Part shown: positions 16,255 through 25,678 of the stretch, piece after piece | Layout of the letters: every line of letters begins with the position of its first letter | How positions within the stretch are numbered: the first letter of the stretch is position 1 | NCBI RefSeq assembly: GCF_015209965.1 | Contig: NZ_MU158689.1 | Span: 1,560,360-1,597,954, forward strand | Direction: 5' to 3' | DNA: 37,595 bases | Source of the DNA: Sphingobacterium pedocola | GTDB lineage: Bacteria; Bacteroidota; Bacteroidia; Sphingobacteriales; Sphingobacteriaceae | The notes under the pieces: model-generated | Told to the model about the DNA's origin: nothing | The model's database searches: none | Seen by the model: only the letters and a program-made list of their open reading frames with translations | Made by a program: the position numbers and the translations under genes

Positions 16255-17271
16255 TCACAATCTATAACGCTTAATACCAATCACGGCACTTCCGTTTGCA
16301 TTGATTGAATTCACGTAAATGTAAGCTCTGTATTTCGCATCTGCTGTTTCTACCCATATTCCAGACTGCGCGAGCATATTTATTGCATAATTCGGTGCAG
16401 CTCGAAGATCCAACGTCCTAAAATCTTCATCATCCAAATAAACATAGGAATTATTTCCATTTGCATTAGCTCCCAAGTGAATATCCCTTACGTTCCAGGC
16501 CTTTTGTATTTTCGTATTTCTATTTACACCCGGTGGCAAAGTAATGTCTGGACGGTAAATAGCATCAGCAGCAGGCGCTACTAATGAATGATTAAAGTTA
16601 ATGCCTGCTATGGACCTAAATAAGTAAAGTACATCGATTTTCTCCGGTATTGCAGCAGCCTCTATCTCATTGTATACCGTCATATCCTCCACCGATATGT
16701 AACATCTATTCCCGTTTGAAACCGGTAGATTGGAAGCTATTTCCATCCTCCTAATGCGATAAGGCCCCATTTCATATGTAGCAGTCTGACCATTACTACT
16801 TGTAGCGGTAAAGGTAAATGAAACATCTTTATCCACCGCATCTGGCGTCGGCCTGTAATAATACCTTAATGTGGTTGCTGTTGTATCTACGTTGAACATA
16901 ACTTCTGTAACAGCACCATTGGTTACAGATGGCGTTGCAACAGGTACGCCGATGTCATTTCCCACAGCGTCTGTATGGTACGATCGGTGTTCCAAATAAG
17001 TTTCAGAAGCCCCCGGAATTGAAGCTTCTACTTTTGCAGAGACTAATTTGCCTTCGCTTTTTTGAATGGCCATAGCGTACATGAATTCGATGTCCATTCC
17101 AACTAAGCCAGGTCCTACAGACTTTTTAATCACATCATTTTGTAGGCCGCTTTTAGGCACAGGAACGGAGTACCCCTCTTCTTTACACCCTATAACAACA
17201 GCCGTTGTACAAAGTATAAACGCGGCTTTATATAACAATTTACAAATCATAATTTCCATTTTTAAAAGCAT
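16255..17271 (-). CDS. DUF4466 family surface lipoprotein, probable glycan-binding protein
   Basis: A 338-residue lipoprotein; ATG at 17271 leaves 6 bp after the previous stop, with in-frame ATGs at 17259 and 17250. The signal peptide ends in the lipobox VVIGC, and the mature start CKEEG fits the Bacteroidota surface-export signal (Lys and acidic residues after Cys). The body resembles DUF4466: GLQNDVIKKSVGPGLVGMDI, EFMYAMAIQKSEGKLVSAKV, LRYYYRP, SSNGQTATYEMGPYRIRRM and CYISVEDMTVYN. This family is found in Bacteroidota PULs next to susD and is thought to bind glycan at the cell surface; binding has not been shown for this one. Its position after SusD suggests a SusE/F-like role. Confidence 0.75.
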   Translation of the reverse strand: MLLKMEIMICKLLYKAAFILCTTAVVIGCKEEGYSVPVPKSGLQNDVIKKSVGPGLVGMDIEFMYAMAIQKSEGKLVSAKVEASIPGASETYLEHRSYHTDAVGNDIGVPVATPSVTNGAVTEVMFNVDTTATTLRYYYRPTPDAVDKDVSFTFTATSSNGQTATYEMGPYRIRRMEIASNLPVSNGNRCYISVEDMTVYNEIEAAAIPEKIDVLYLFRSIAGINFNHSLVAPAADAIYRPDITLPPGVNRNTKIQKAWNVRDIHLGANANGNNSYVYLDDEDFRTLDLRAAPNYAINMLAQSGIWVETADAKYRAYIYVNSINANGSAVIGIKRYRL

Positions 17272-17277
17272 TATCTA

Positions 17278-17700
17278 TTAAGGTTGTTGCACAGTTACAT
17301 GCACCGTATAAACTTTCCTTACCTGTCTATTCCCCGATATTACAGTCCACTGCTTCGGATTTTCCAGATCGGAAAAGTCGACAAAGCCAGTAATTTTCGG
17401 CTCTAACTTCGCATCCGTAATTAACGAAAATCGGGGCCACAATCTGGTTAGGTCCGTACCGAATTGCACTTGTAAATTTATGGTTTGCGCTACGGTATCC
17501 ACCGCAGCAGTTCCGACTACTACCGTCTGATGAGTAGGGCTCCACAAGTCAAAACTACCGACATACGCACTGGTTCGGCTTGTGATTAATAACCCATCTT
17601 CATCCACCGGAAACTCATCTTTAGCGCATCTCACCGTTACGAGAGCCGTAAGGACAAATAATGTTGCGTAAAGAACTTTATATGTTAAAACTTTCGTCAT
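17278..17700 (-). CDS. Small PUL lipoprotein with DUF5018-like domain
   Basis: A 140-residue protein from ATG at 17700; an upstream ATG at 17754 overlaps the SusD end and adds no signal-like sequence. The N-terminal hydrophobic stretch ends VTVRC, a poor lipobox because Arg is at -1, but CAKDEF matches the Bacteroidota lipoprotein export signal. The mature part has the DUF5018-type Ig-like pattern: INLQVQFGTDLTRLWPRFSL, GFVDFSDLENPKQWTV, VYTVHVTV. Such modules are common as N-terminal domains of PUL surface glycan-binding proteins. Here it is a separate small protein between SusD and DUF4466, and may form a surface complex with them. Confidence 0.65.
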   Translation of the reverse strand: MTKVLTYKVLYATLFVLTALVTVRCAKDEFPVDEDGLLITSRTSAYVGSFDLWSPTHQTVVVGTAAVDTVAQTINLQVQFGTDLTRLWPRFSLITDAKLEPKITGFVDFSDLENPKQWTVISGNRQVRKVYTVHVTVQQP

Positions 17701-17737
17701 ATTGTTATTTATTTGATTGTTTATAGTTCTCATAATG

Positions 17738-19603
17738 CTATAAATAAGGTTCATTTTGTCTTATCTGGTTATTACGGTCGATTTCACTTTGTGGTATTTT
17801 GAAGATATAACACTGCTCGTAGATTCTTTCACTCTTATTCTGAAAATAAGCGGTAACATTATTTCCCCACGTGTTTGTCGTAAACCTTCCCAGCCCCTCT
17901 GGTGGGCCCCAAATTTCTTCTATTTTTCGCCAACGTCTAATATCAAATGCTCTGTGCCCTTCCAGCACCAGTTCCACGATACGCTCTTGTTCGATTGCGT
18001 CAAAAAAGGAACTCCTATCTGCATATTTTTCGGGTTTTAATCCAGGTAGATTTCCTCGAGCTCTCACCTTGTCCACCAAAAGAACCGCTTCCGAGGTCGG
18101 GCCGAAGGCTTCGTTGGATGCTTCTGCAAACATGAGATAAACATCCGCAAGACGTATCACGGGCCATGTCATGTTACCCTCTTCCCTACCTTGGCCAGGA
18201 TAATTTCGTACAAATTTCCTAAATAAGTAGCCAGAATTTGTACCCCCGTTATAATCAATAAATCTTACTCCGTTATTAACCCCCTGTTTTCCATGATGGT
18301 AAGGAACCAGGGCTGTTGCTGTAAGTCCTTCCAATCGCTGCACTACTTCACCGTTCCACAGGATGGTGGCTTTCATTCTATAATCTCTGCCCAGATAAGT
18401 TTGGGGATTAAGCGCCGAGTTAGGTCTAGTAGCTGCATCAGCAGCATACTTAGCATCCTGCGTCCTATCACTTAACTGTTCCATGGGAGGCAGAAAATCA
18501 CCTGTTGTAGTAGATTGATATCGATCTGCTAGCCAGTAATTTGGCGAAACATTAACCTCAGAACTTTCCGTTTCACGATTTCCGATATCGCGCATTAGTT
18601 TATCGCTGACACCCGAGCCAGGCCCTCCATGCGTAAAACCAATAATGGTCTCGTTATTAGCATTAGAAGTCGGCAGAAACAAGTGATAATAATGAGGCAA
18701 TTTTGCAGCCTTTCCTAAATCGTCAATTTCACCAGGTGCCCCATTCATATACAACACCAATCCATAATCATTGATCACTTTTCTAAAATCAGCAGCGGCA
18801 TCTTCAAAAGCCTGCTGGGCCTTTCCGGCATCAGGTACAAATGTAACCAGCTCTGGCCAACCATTTTTGTTCCAGCTACCCCAATACAGATTAACTTTAC
18901 CCCTTAACGCCAGCGCAGCCGCTTTTGTGACTCTTTCTTTTTGGCTTGGAGGGCGCGATGCAGGTAACTTTTCAAACGCATAATCCAGGTCAGCCAATAT
19001 GTGATTCTTAATTTCTTCAATAGGCGTACGTGCAATCGTGGTCACATCATTATTGCTGACCACTACTTTATCGATATAAGGTACATCACCCCACATCGTA
19101 ATCAATCTAAAATACACCAAAGCTCGCATTAATCTTGCCTCCCCAATTATACCTTCAAGATTTTCGGTAGCAGCCGGCAGTCGCGGTAACATGTTCGTCA
19201 CATTATCTATCACATAGTTAGCCCGGTTAACCCCTCCAAATAAAAAGCGAAACATATTATCAAACGATGACCCGTAGCCTTCGGGATAATAATGTCCATT
19301 CGTACTCCCTGTCCAATATGCGCCCCCGTTGGAAAGCGTACCTAACGACGAGATGCTGCTCATTTGTCTCACTCGTACATAGTCGCCCTGCCCATCAAAG
19401 AAATAATCTTTGTGAAACACGTTCTTAATGTTATTATACATCGCCATTGCTCCACCGACGGCATCTGCCTCAGTTTGCCAATAGGCTTTATTATCAAGCT
19501 CTGTAGTAGCTTGCTGGTCCAACAAATCTTTCACACACGAAGATGTAGCGAACAATAAAGAGCCTGTAAAAAAGCAAACCAGAATTTTATTTATCTTTTT
19601 CAT
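17738..19603 (-). CDS. susD: SusD/RagB family surface glycan-binding lipoprotein
   Basis: A 621-residue outer-membrane lipoprotein. The signal peptide is followed by TSSC (Cys23), and CVKDLLDQQ fits the surface-export signal. The N-terminal TPR-like half includes NYVIDNVTNMLPRLP and EARLMRALVYFRLITMWGDVPYID, the hallmark of SusD proteins. The C-terminal half carries WPVIRLADVYLMFAEASNEA, then the RARGNLPG and EQERIVELVLEGHRAFDIRRW segments, and it ends IPQSEIDRNN. It forms the lid on the SusC transporter, 11 bp upstream, and captures oligosaccharides. Normal length and intact. Confidence 0.97.
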   Translation of the reverse strand: MKKINKILVCFFTGSLLFATSSCVKDLLDQQATTELDNKAYWQTEADAVGGAMAMYNNIKNVFHKDYFFDGQGDYVRVRQMSSISSLGTLSNGGAYWTGSTNGHYYPEGYGSSFDNMFRFLFGGVNRANYVIDNVTNMLPRLPAATENLEGIIGEARLMRALVYFRLITMWGDVPYIDKVVVSNNDVTTIARTPIEEIKNHILADLDYAFEKLPASRPPSQKERVTKAAALALRGKVNLYWGSWNKNGWPELVTFVPDAGKAQQAFEDAAADFRKVINDYGLVLYMNGAPGEIDDLGKAAKLPHYYHLFLPTSNANNETIIGFTHGGPGSGVSDKLMRDIGNRETESSEVNVSPNYWLADRYQSTTTGDFLPPMEQLSDRTQDAKYAADAATRPNSALNPQTYLGRDYRMKATILWNGEVVQRLEGLTATALVPYHHGKQGVNNGVRFIDYNGGTNSGYLFRKFVRNYPGQGREEGNMTWPVIRLADVYLMFAEASNEAFGPTSEAVLLVDKVRARGNLPGLKPEKYADRSSFFDAIEQERIVELVLEGHRAFDIRRWRKIEEIWGPPEGLGRFTTNTWGNNVTAYFQNKSERIYEQCYIFKIPQSEIDRNNQIRQNEPYL

Positions 19604-19614
19604 ATTTTTACATC

Positions 19615-22600
19615 TTATAAATTAACATTTACACCTAAAGAGAATGATTTTAACAACGGATAAACATCGTTCATACTTGCTGTTGACTCCGGATCTATCC
19701 CCCTGTATGAGGTAAACGTAAGTAAGTTTTCACCCGAGACGAATATTCTAAAATTATTCATACGCACTCTTTTCAATAAATTTTTAGGTAAACTATAACC
19801 CAGTTGTACATTACGTAAACGCAAGTAGGATAGATCATCCAACCAGAAAGTCGTCTGTTCCCGATTACCACCCGAAGTACTGTTTAGTCTTGGCCAAATA
19901 CCATCCCTATTGTCTACACTCCATGGATTATTCCAATGATCCCAAGACGCAGCATATCTTTCACCTATATTTAAATCGTTGTAGCTACTTAACCAGTATG
20001 CTTTTCTACCGGCAGCCCCCTGCAACTGAACACTTAGATCAATACCTTTATAGCTGAAACTTGTATTCAGTGCAAAGTTAGTATGCGGCGTGTTAGTTTG
20101 CATTTTAGGATCAGCCTTTCTATCTTCATCAGTAATACGTCCGTCTCCATTTAGATCCAAACGAATAAGGTCACCAGGCACTATACTTTGTGGTGTATTT
20201 TCGTATACTTGCTGCCAGTTTTGCGCTATACCAATATCCTCGTAACCATAGACGAAGTTAATCGGCATGCCCACAAACCTGGTTCCTCTTAATAACAGTT
20301 GTCCCCATTTATTCAGTTGGTTTCTATTATAAGACGCGTTTAAATTTATACGATACTGAAAATCATTTTTAGTATCACTCCACGTAAAATTCCCTTCAAT
20401 TCCACGATTGGTCATCTCTCCAATATTATGTCTGGGCGCATTATACATTCCGGAGATCAGCATAGAGATATCCAGTACATCTGCCATATCTGCCGTATTA
20501 CGCTCATAATAGTCGAACTCCGTTGTTAAGCGGTTATTGAGCATCACGAGATCCAACCCAAAATTCAGGACGTTAACTGTTTCCCAGCTAAACGCTCTGT
20601 TAATCATCCGGTTGTTAGAAAACCCGCTATTCGCTGCGCCGCCTAAAATATAATTAAAAGAAGTTAGTACTTCCCGCTGCTCATATAATCCGTTTGTTAT
20701 TCCGATATTTCCCAAACCACCATAACTTGCTCTTAACTTACCACTAGATACGCCCCATTCCTTTACTTTTGCAAGAAAACTTTCTTCTGTAAATCTCCAT
20801 CCGACGGAAGCAGAAGGGAAGAATCCCCATTGATTGCCCGCATAAAATCTTGAAGAACCGTCATAGCGGGCATTCAGTTCAAGCAAATATTTATCAAAAG
20901 CCGAATAATTTAACCTGGTAATGGCTGAACGAAGGCCTTCTTTTGACGAAGAGCCTGCATTAGTCTGATTTCCAACACCTGCAGCATCCAACTCGGTTAA
21001 AGACGGATGTACTCTGTCCAATCTGGCTCCTGCGAGAGAGCGTCTCTTCCAGAACTCTTCGCTATATACTGCAAGCACTCCAATTTCATGATCTTCGGCA
21101 ATCGTTTTATTATACGATATTCTCCCACTGGACATGGTTTTATAATTATTCTGATTATCATTTGAAATCCCTACATTGGGTCCCAAAATCCATCTACCTG
21201 TAGGCGCATTATTTTGAAAATCGTAGCTCTGAATGGGCATATTGGCATTAATGATAAACTGATCACTATAATTCAACGAATAATCTACGCGTGCCTTCAA
21301 TCCTTCTATAGGCTCCCATTCCAGATGGAGTATACTATTAAGATCCTTTTGGTTTTTTGACGATTTCAAATGATCATACAAAGCGAGCGGATTGGCGACT
21401 AGCGTATTTTCGCCATAAGCAGATCTGCCGCCATAGAAACCCGTAAATGGGTCATAAGGTGTTACTCCTGCCACAGCAAAGCGCAAATCATAGGCATTTG
21501 TCGCATTTCCTCCCGTAAACCCCTCATTAAAGCCGTACGTGTAATCTGACCAATTTCCAGCGAGCTTAGCGCCGATCGTGATATTTTTACGGATTTTGTA
21601 ATCGTAATTGATGCGTGCATTATAACGTCTAAAGTCATTACCAATTTGCAAGCCTCTTTCGTCAAGTAGCCCTGCCGATATAAAGAAAGTAGATACGCCA
21701 TTTCCACCACTGGCGGAAAGATTATAATTCTGCTGTACGGCATCTCTCATCGTTACATCAAACCAGTCGGTATTCGCGTATCGAACAGGATCTATCATGC
21801 CCAAAGCCATCCACTGTTCAATAGTTCCGTATCGGTAGGTGGCCGCATTACTTGCTGCACTCATTGCCTGCGCATTACGATGCACCATTAAAGACCGCGG
21901 ATAATCTGCCATAAAGCCTATACCATTTGTCGGACTCTGTGTGGATAATGTGGAACTAAAGGATATGCTTGGCTGTTTGCCAGCTCCAGACTTTGTAGTT
22001 ATAAGGATAACACCATTTGCGGCCCGCGAACCGTAGACAGAAGCAGCTGTTGCATCCTTTAAAACCGATACACTTTCGATATCGTGCATATTCAGCCTGT
22101 TTATATCCACATCAGGCATACCATCTACCACAATGAATGGTTTGGCTGCATCTGCAGAAAGCGTACCTAAGCCTCTAATCATTAGCGCGGAGCTGTTGTT
22201 TCCCGCCATACCGCTCGATTGGTTAACCGCCAAACCCGGCAACAAACCATTTAAAGCGGTCGACACATTCGAGATGGCTCTGCTAGATAATTTTTCGTCG
22301 AACGTTACACTTGCCACGGCACCGGTAAGGTTCACCTTCTTCTGTGTACCATATCCTACGACCACTACTTCATCAAGCGTAGCCATATCAGGCTGCAGGC
22401 TAACATTCAACACATTTTGGTTGCTCGAAAATGGAATTTCCCGATTTAAAAAACCGAGGTAGGTAAATATCAATATACCGTTCGTCGTCGGGACATCCAT
22501 TACAAAGTTGCCTTCCACATTCGTCACGGTAGACACAGTTGTTCCCTTTAAATTTATCCCGACACCGCCCAGAGGCTCTCCTATATTATCCAAAACGCGT

Positions 22601-22800
22601 CCAGTAATACGAGTATCCTGTAATGCCTTGATCGAATTGGAAGTACTGGTATCAAAATTGCGGTTTTTGGTTGCGGAAGCAACAGTAAGCGTCGAAGCAA
22701 ACTCATTGTTTTCCTGGGCCATGAGTCCACAAGAGTGGAACACAAACCATGCGCCCACACCAAGCTTACCCAACCAAAGTTTAGTTGTTTTATGCATCAT
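19615..22800 (-). CDS. susC: SusC/RagA family TonB-dependent transporter
   Basis: A 1061-residue outer-membrane transporter. Signal peptide to about residue 29, then a ~35-residue linker and a CarboxypepD_reg-like domain (ITGRVLDNIGEPLGGVGINL and onward). The SusC hallmark DEVVVVGYGTQKKVNLTGAV precedes the plug domain with VLKDATAASVYGSRAANGVI. A 22-strand barrel follows, ending LKSFSLGVNVNL. There is no STN secretin/TonB N-terminal extension, so it does not signal to an anti-sigma factor; control is more likely through the divergent AraC gene at 28.6 kb. It pairs with SusD downstream and imports the oligosaccharides made by the PUL enzymes. Confidence 0.97.
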   Translation of the reverse strand: MMHKTTKLWLGKLGVGAWFVFHSCGLMAQENNEFASTLTVASATKNRNFDTSTSNSIKALQDTRITGRVLDNIGEPLGGVGINLKGTTVSTVTNVEGNFVMDVPTTNGILIFTYLGFLNREIPFSSNQNVLNVSLQPDMATLDEVVVVGYGTQKKVNLTGAVASVTFDEKLSSRAISNVSTALNGLLPGLAVNQSSGMAGNNSSALMIRGLGTLSADAAKPFIVVDGMPDVDINRLNMHDIESVSVLKDATAASVYGSRAANGVILITTKSGAGKQPSISFSSTLSTQSPTNGIGFMADYPRSLMVHRNAQAMSAASNAATYRYGTIEQWMALGMIDPVRYANTDWFDVTMRDAVQQNYNLSASGGNGVSTFFISAGLLDERGLQIGNDFRRYNARINYDYKIRKNITIGAKLAGNWSDYTYGFNEGFTGGNATNAYDLRFAVAGVTPYDPFTGFYGGRSAYGENTLVANPLALYDHLKSSKNQKDLNSILHLEWEPIEGLKARVDYSLNYSDQFIINANMPIQSYDFQNNAPTGRWILGPNVGISNDNQNNYKTMSSGRISYNKTIAEDHEIGVLAVYSEEFWKRRSLAGARLDRVHPSLTELDAAGVGNQTNAGSSSKEGLRSAITRLNYSAFDKYLLELNARYDGSSRFYAGNQWGFFPSASVGWRFTEESFLAKVKEWGVSSGKLRASYGGLGNIGITNGLYEQREVLTSFNYILGGAANSGFSNNRMINRAFSWETVNVLNFGLDLVMLNNRLTTEFDYYERNTADMADVLDISMLISGMYNAPRHNIGEMTNRGIEGNFTWSDTKNDFQYRINLNASYNRNQLNKWGQLLLRGTRFVGMPINFVYGYEDIGIAQNWQQVYENTPQSIVPGDLIRLDLNGDGRITDEDRKADPKMQTNTPHTNFALNTSFSYKGIDLSVQLQGAAGRKAYWLSSYNDLNIGERYAASWDHWNNPWSVDNRDGIWPRLNSTSGGNREQTTFWLDDLSYLRLRNVQLGYSLPKNLLKRVRMNNFRIFVSGENLLTFTSYRGIDPESTASMNDVYPLLKSFSLGVNVNL

Positions 22801-22850
22801 ATGTTTTTAATTTGGTTTATATTGGATATTATTATTGTTTTCTATCTTCT

Positions 22851-24209
22851 TTATTCTCTTGAAGATGCTTTATAGAGGCCAAATTCGGCTAGCTGCACCG
22901 GTCTTAATGCCCTTTTTACCGTGATCCGAATTTTGTCTGTCGTTGTCAGCGGAATCCGTAGCAATCTTTTGTAACCGATCGTCGTCAAATGGCTCAACTT
23001 TATCCAGTCCGCACCGTCCCAATATTCGATTAAAGCTTCTTCACACTTTTGCCCTTCCGCGATATTTTCTTGAAGCGCAATACGGTCAAAACTAACCTTC
23101 TTTTTAAGCGACACAACCAAAGGCTCGTTTACCTTTAGTGTTGTAGCCGTGCCGAGCACGTTATCCGAGAGCGCTTTTTGTACAGTCTTCTGCGCGAGGT
23201 TCGCTTGGAATGTTTCATCCAGAATAGATCGATATTCGTAGAGATTATCTACATCTTGCTTTGCAAATACACCTTCTTTATTAGGCGGAATATTGAGCAA
23301 TAACACACTATTTCTACCAACTGAGGTGTAATAAAGGTTCACTAAATTTTGAGCAGAACGCACCTTCTCATCCTCCTCGGCATGATAAAACCATCCCGGT
23401 CTGATCGATACGTCGGTCTCCGTCGGCAACCATAACTTCCCGTTCGGGTCGCCCACATTCAAATATTCGGGGGACATCTTACCGGGAGCATTCTCCGGCT
23501 TTACATCAATGGTAGACCACATGGTCTCGCCTGCAATCCCCTTCTCATTACCTACCCAGCGTACATCTGGGCCAACATCCGAAAACATGACAGCATTCGG
23601 CTGTAATTCACGAACTAAATCCCAATAACCATCAAAATCGTATTCCATATTAACAGCTTTCTTGTCCTTTGCCCCATCAAACCAAACCTCAGCAATTTCA
23701 CCGTAATTCGTCAATAACTCTTTCAACTGATTTTTATAAAAAGCGTTGTATGCCGGCGTGCCATAACTCGGATGGTTCTGGTCCCACGGAGAAAGGTAAA
23801 ATCCAAACTGTATGCCGTATTCACGGCAGGCTTGTTCAATTTCTTTAACCATATCGCCCTGCCCATTTTTCCATGGACTATTTTTTATCGAATGTTCTGT
23901 AAAAGCGGTTGGCCAAAGGCAGAATCCATCGTGGTGTTTCGCCGTAATTATCGCCATTTTAAAACCTGTTTCCTTCAGTACCTTGATCATCTTACGCGCA
24001 TCAAAATTTATCGGATTAAAGATAGTGGGGCTTTCCGTGCCATCTCCCCATTCTTTGCCGGTATACGTGTTTACCGTGAAATGAATAAATGCGGTCGTTT
24101 CCAGCTTCTGCCATTCCAATTGAATTTTGCTTGGTACCGGCAAATCCTGTGCAAAGATTGGTACATGTATTACACAAAGTAATAAGAGCACATATAGCTG
24201 TCTGTTCAT
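22851..24209 (-). CDS. GH29 alpha-L-fucosidase, shorter-motif type (likely subfamily B)
   Basis: A 452-residue secreted enzyme from ATG at 24209, chosen for its signal peptide (MNRQLYVLLLLC...IFAQ). The catalytic barrel has FIHFTVNTYTGKEWGDG, ITAKHHDGFCLWP (His92-His93) and the nucleophile Asp178 in EVWFDGA. The 'EVWFDGA' form and the FTVNT opening resemble GH29-B enzymes, which favour alpha-1,3/1,4-linked fucose. From about residue 330 there is a beta-sandwich with discoidin-like features (VSFDRIALQENI, LIEYWDGADWIKL). It follows the second GH29 and lies 50 bp before susC. Subfamily is inferred from motif appearance. Confidence 0.88.
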   Translation of the reverse strand: MNRQLYVLLLLCVIHVPIFAQDLPVPSKIQLEWQKLETTAFIHFTVNTYTGKEWGDGTESPTIFNPINFDARKMIKVLKETGFKMAIITAKHHDGFCLWPTAFTEHSIKNSPWKNGQGDMVKEIEQACREYGIQFGFYLSPWDQNHPSYGTPAYNAFYKNQLKELLTNYGEIAEVWFDGAKDKKAVNMEYDFDGYWDLVRELQPNAVMFSDVGPDVRWVGNEKGIAGETMWSTIDVKPENAPGKMSPEYLNVGDPNGKLWLPTETDVSIRPGWFYHAEEDEKVRSAQNLVNLYYTSVGRNSVLLLNIPPNKEGVFAKQDVDNLYEYRSILDETFQANLAQKTVQKALSDNVLGTATTLKVNEPLVVSLKKKVSFDRIALQENIAEGQKCEEALIEYWDGADWIKLSHLTTIGYKRLLRIPLTTTDKIRITVKRALRPVQLAEFGLYKASSRE

Positions 24210-24238
24210 CTGTACTGTTATGTTATTTTTATTCATGT

Positions 24239-25633
24239 TTAACGTTTATTAAAATCCTTTATCTTAAAAACCCAAGCGTGTTCACATGGCATATTAGCCG
24301 GGTTTATATCCGGGGGGATGATGCGCAATTTATTTTTTCCCGTTTTGAATTTTACACGTCTATCAGACCCCAGTAGCGTAACATTATCGACCGCGTGTAT
24401 GCCGTCGATCATAATCTCCTTTTGTGGCCACTGTGTGCAGTGAATGTACAGGTCATTTCCTTTGCATGTGTAATAAACATCGGTATCGTCTTGAGCAGGG
24501 CGCTCATGCCACGCTGTCGTCCCGTATATTGCTTCTCCATTTACCGCAAGCCATTTCCCGATAGCCAGCAAGCGTTCTTCCATCACGACGGGAATTAATC
24601 CATTAGCATCGGGTCCTATGTTTAGCAACAGATTCCCGCCGTTCCCAACCTTCTCAATCAATAAATCGATCAGTTGCTTTGAAGAATAATAATGCGCGGT
24701 AGTTTCAAATTGATTGTACCCATACGAAGTTCCTATACCACGACTTTCTTCCCAGGGGTGTTCTATCCTGCCCGTCGTTAAAGTGTCTCCAATTAAATTG
24801 TATTCCGTCGTATAATATCCGCCATGCTTGCTTCTTGTTTCTTTACCCCATCTATCATTTACCACAACGGTATTTTTCACTGGAGATTCATTGTAAAGCC
24901 AAGTCAAGAATGTCGTGCTCTTTAACTTGTCACTCGTATAATCCCATTCTCCGTCCGCAAAAATAATTTCCGGCTCGTATTTAGTTACCAGATCTTTCAT
25001 TTGTGGTATCATATGTTGCGTAGTCCACTCTTCCATATTGCCGGAGGTATAAAGCGGATTATTCCATTCCAATAACGAATAATAGAGACCAAATCTCAAG
25101 CCAGTGCGGCGTACAGATATAGATAGATCGTTAATAATATCCCGTTTAGGTCCGACATCCACACTGTTCCACCCTTTGCTCTGCGCGCTGGGCCATAAGC
25201 AATAGCCATCGTGATGTTTTGACGTCAACACCACATAGCCTGCGCCAGACTTCTTAAACAGATCAGCCCATTTATCCGGATCAAAAAACGCTGCTTTAAA
25301 TATGGGTGCAAAATCAGCATAGGTGGAATTTGGTCCATAATTCCGTTTATGGTAATCCGTGAAGGATTTATTCTTATCGATAAGCCGCATCAAATAATGC
25401 TCAGCATATTTTTCGTAAACGCCCTCTACCTCATCTACCGGCGCATAAGCAGGCACAGAATAAAGGCCCCAGTGCACAAATATTCCAAATTTAGCATCCG
25501 ACCACCATTCTGGTACCGGTCTCGCGTCCAATGATTGCCATGAATTTTCAAACTTTTGAGCAATCCCAGTCGGGATAGACAGCACGAATAAAAGCGGTTG
25601 TAAACAAGTTATAATATAAGTTCTAATCTTCAT
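24239..25633 (-). CDS. GH29 alpha-L-fucosidase, HWG-motif type (likely subfamily A)
   Basis: A 464-residue secreted enzyme with a signal peptide (MKIRTYIITC...GIAQ). The barrel carries EWWSDAKFGIFVHWGLYSVPA (His54-Trp-Gly), YVVLTSKHHDGYCLWPS (His140-His141), and the nucleophile Asp227 in IIFADGEWDY. This layout, with 'WW.DAKFGIFIHWG.YSVPA', is typical of classical GH29-A fucosidases, which have broad linkage tolerance. GGNLLLNIGPDANG, a conserved late barrel motif, is present, followed by a C-terminal beta-sandwich. Its stop lies 29 bp before the next GH29 start. The two GH29 enzymes are not recent duplicates; they differ in every motif. Confidence 0.93.
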   Translation of the reverse strand: MKIRTYIITCLQPLLFVLSIPTGIAQKFENSWQSLDARPVPEWWSDAKFGIFVHWGLYSVPAYAPVDEVEGVYEKYAEHYLMRLIDKNKSFTDYHKRNYGPNSTYADFAPIFKAAFFDPDKWADLFKKSGAGYVVLTSKHHDGYCLWPSAQSKGWNSVDVGPKRDIINDLSISVRRTGLRFGLYYSLLEWNNPLYTSGNMEEWTTQHMIPQMKDLVTKYEPEIIFADGEWDYTSDKLKSTTFLTWLYNESPVKNTVVVNDRWGKETRSKHGGYYTTEYNLIGDTLTTGRIEHPWEESRGIGTSYGYNQFETTAHYYSSKQLIDLLIEKVGNGGNLLLNIGPDANGLIPVVMEERLLAIGKWLAVNGEAIYGTTAWHERPAQDDTDVYYTCKGNDLYIHCTQWPQKEIMIDGIHAVDNVTLLGSDRRVKFKTGKNKLRIIPPDINPANMPCEHAWVFKIKDFNKR

Positions 25634-25678
25634 ATAATTGGTATTTAGCGGGTAACAACTACCCTTTGGGAAAACACG

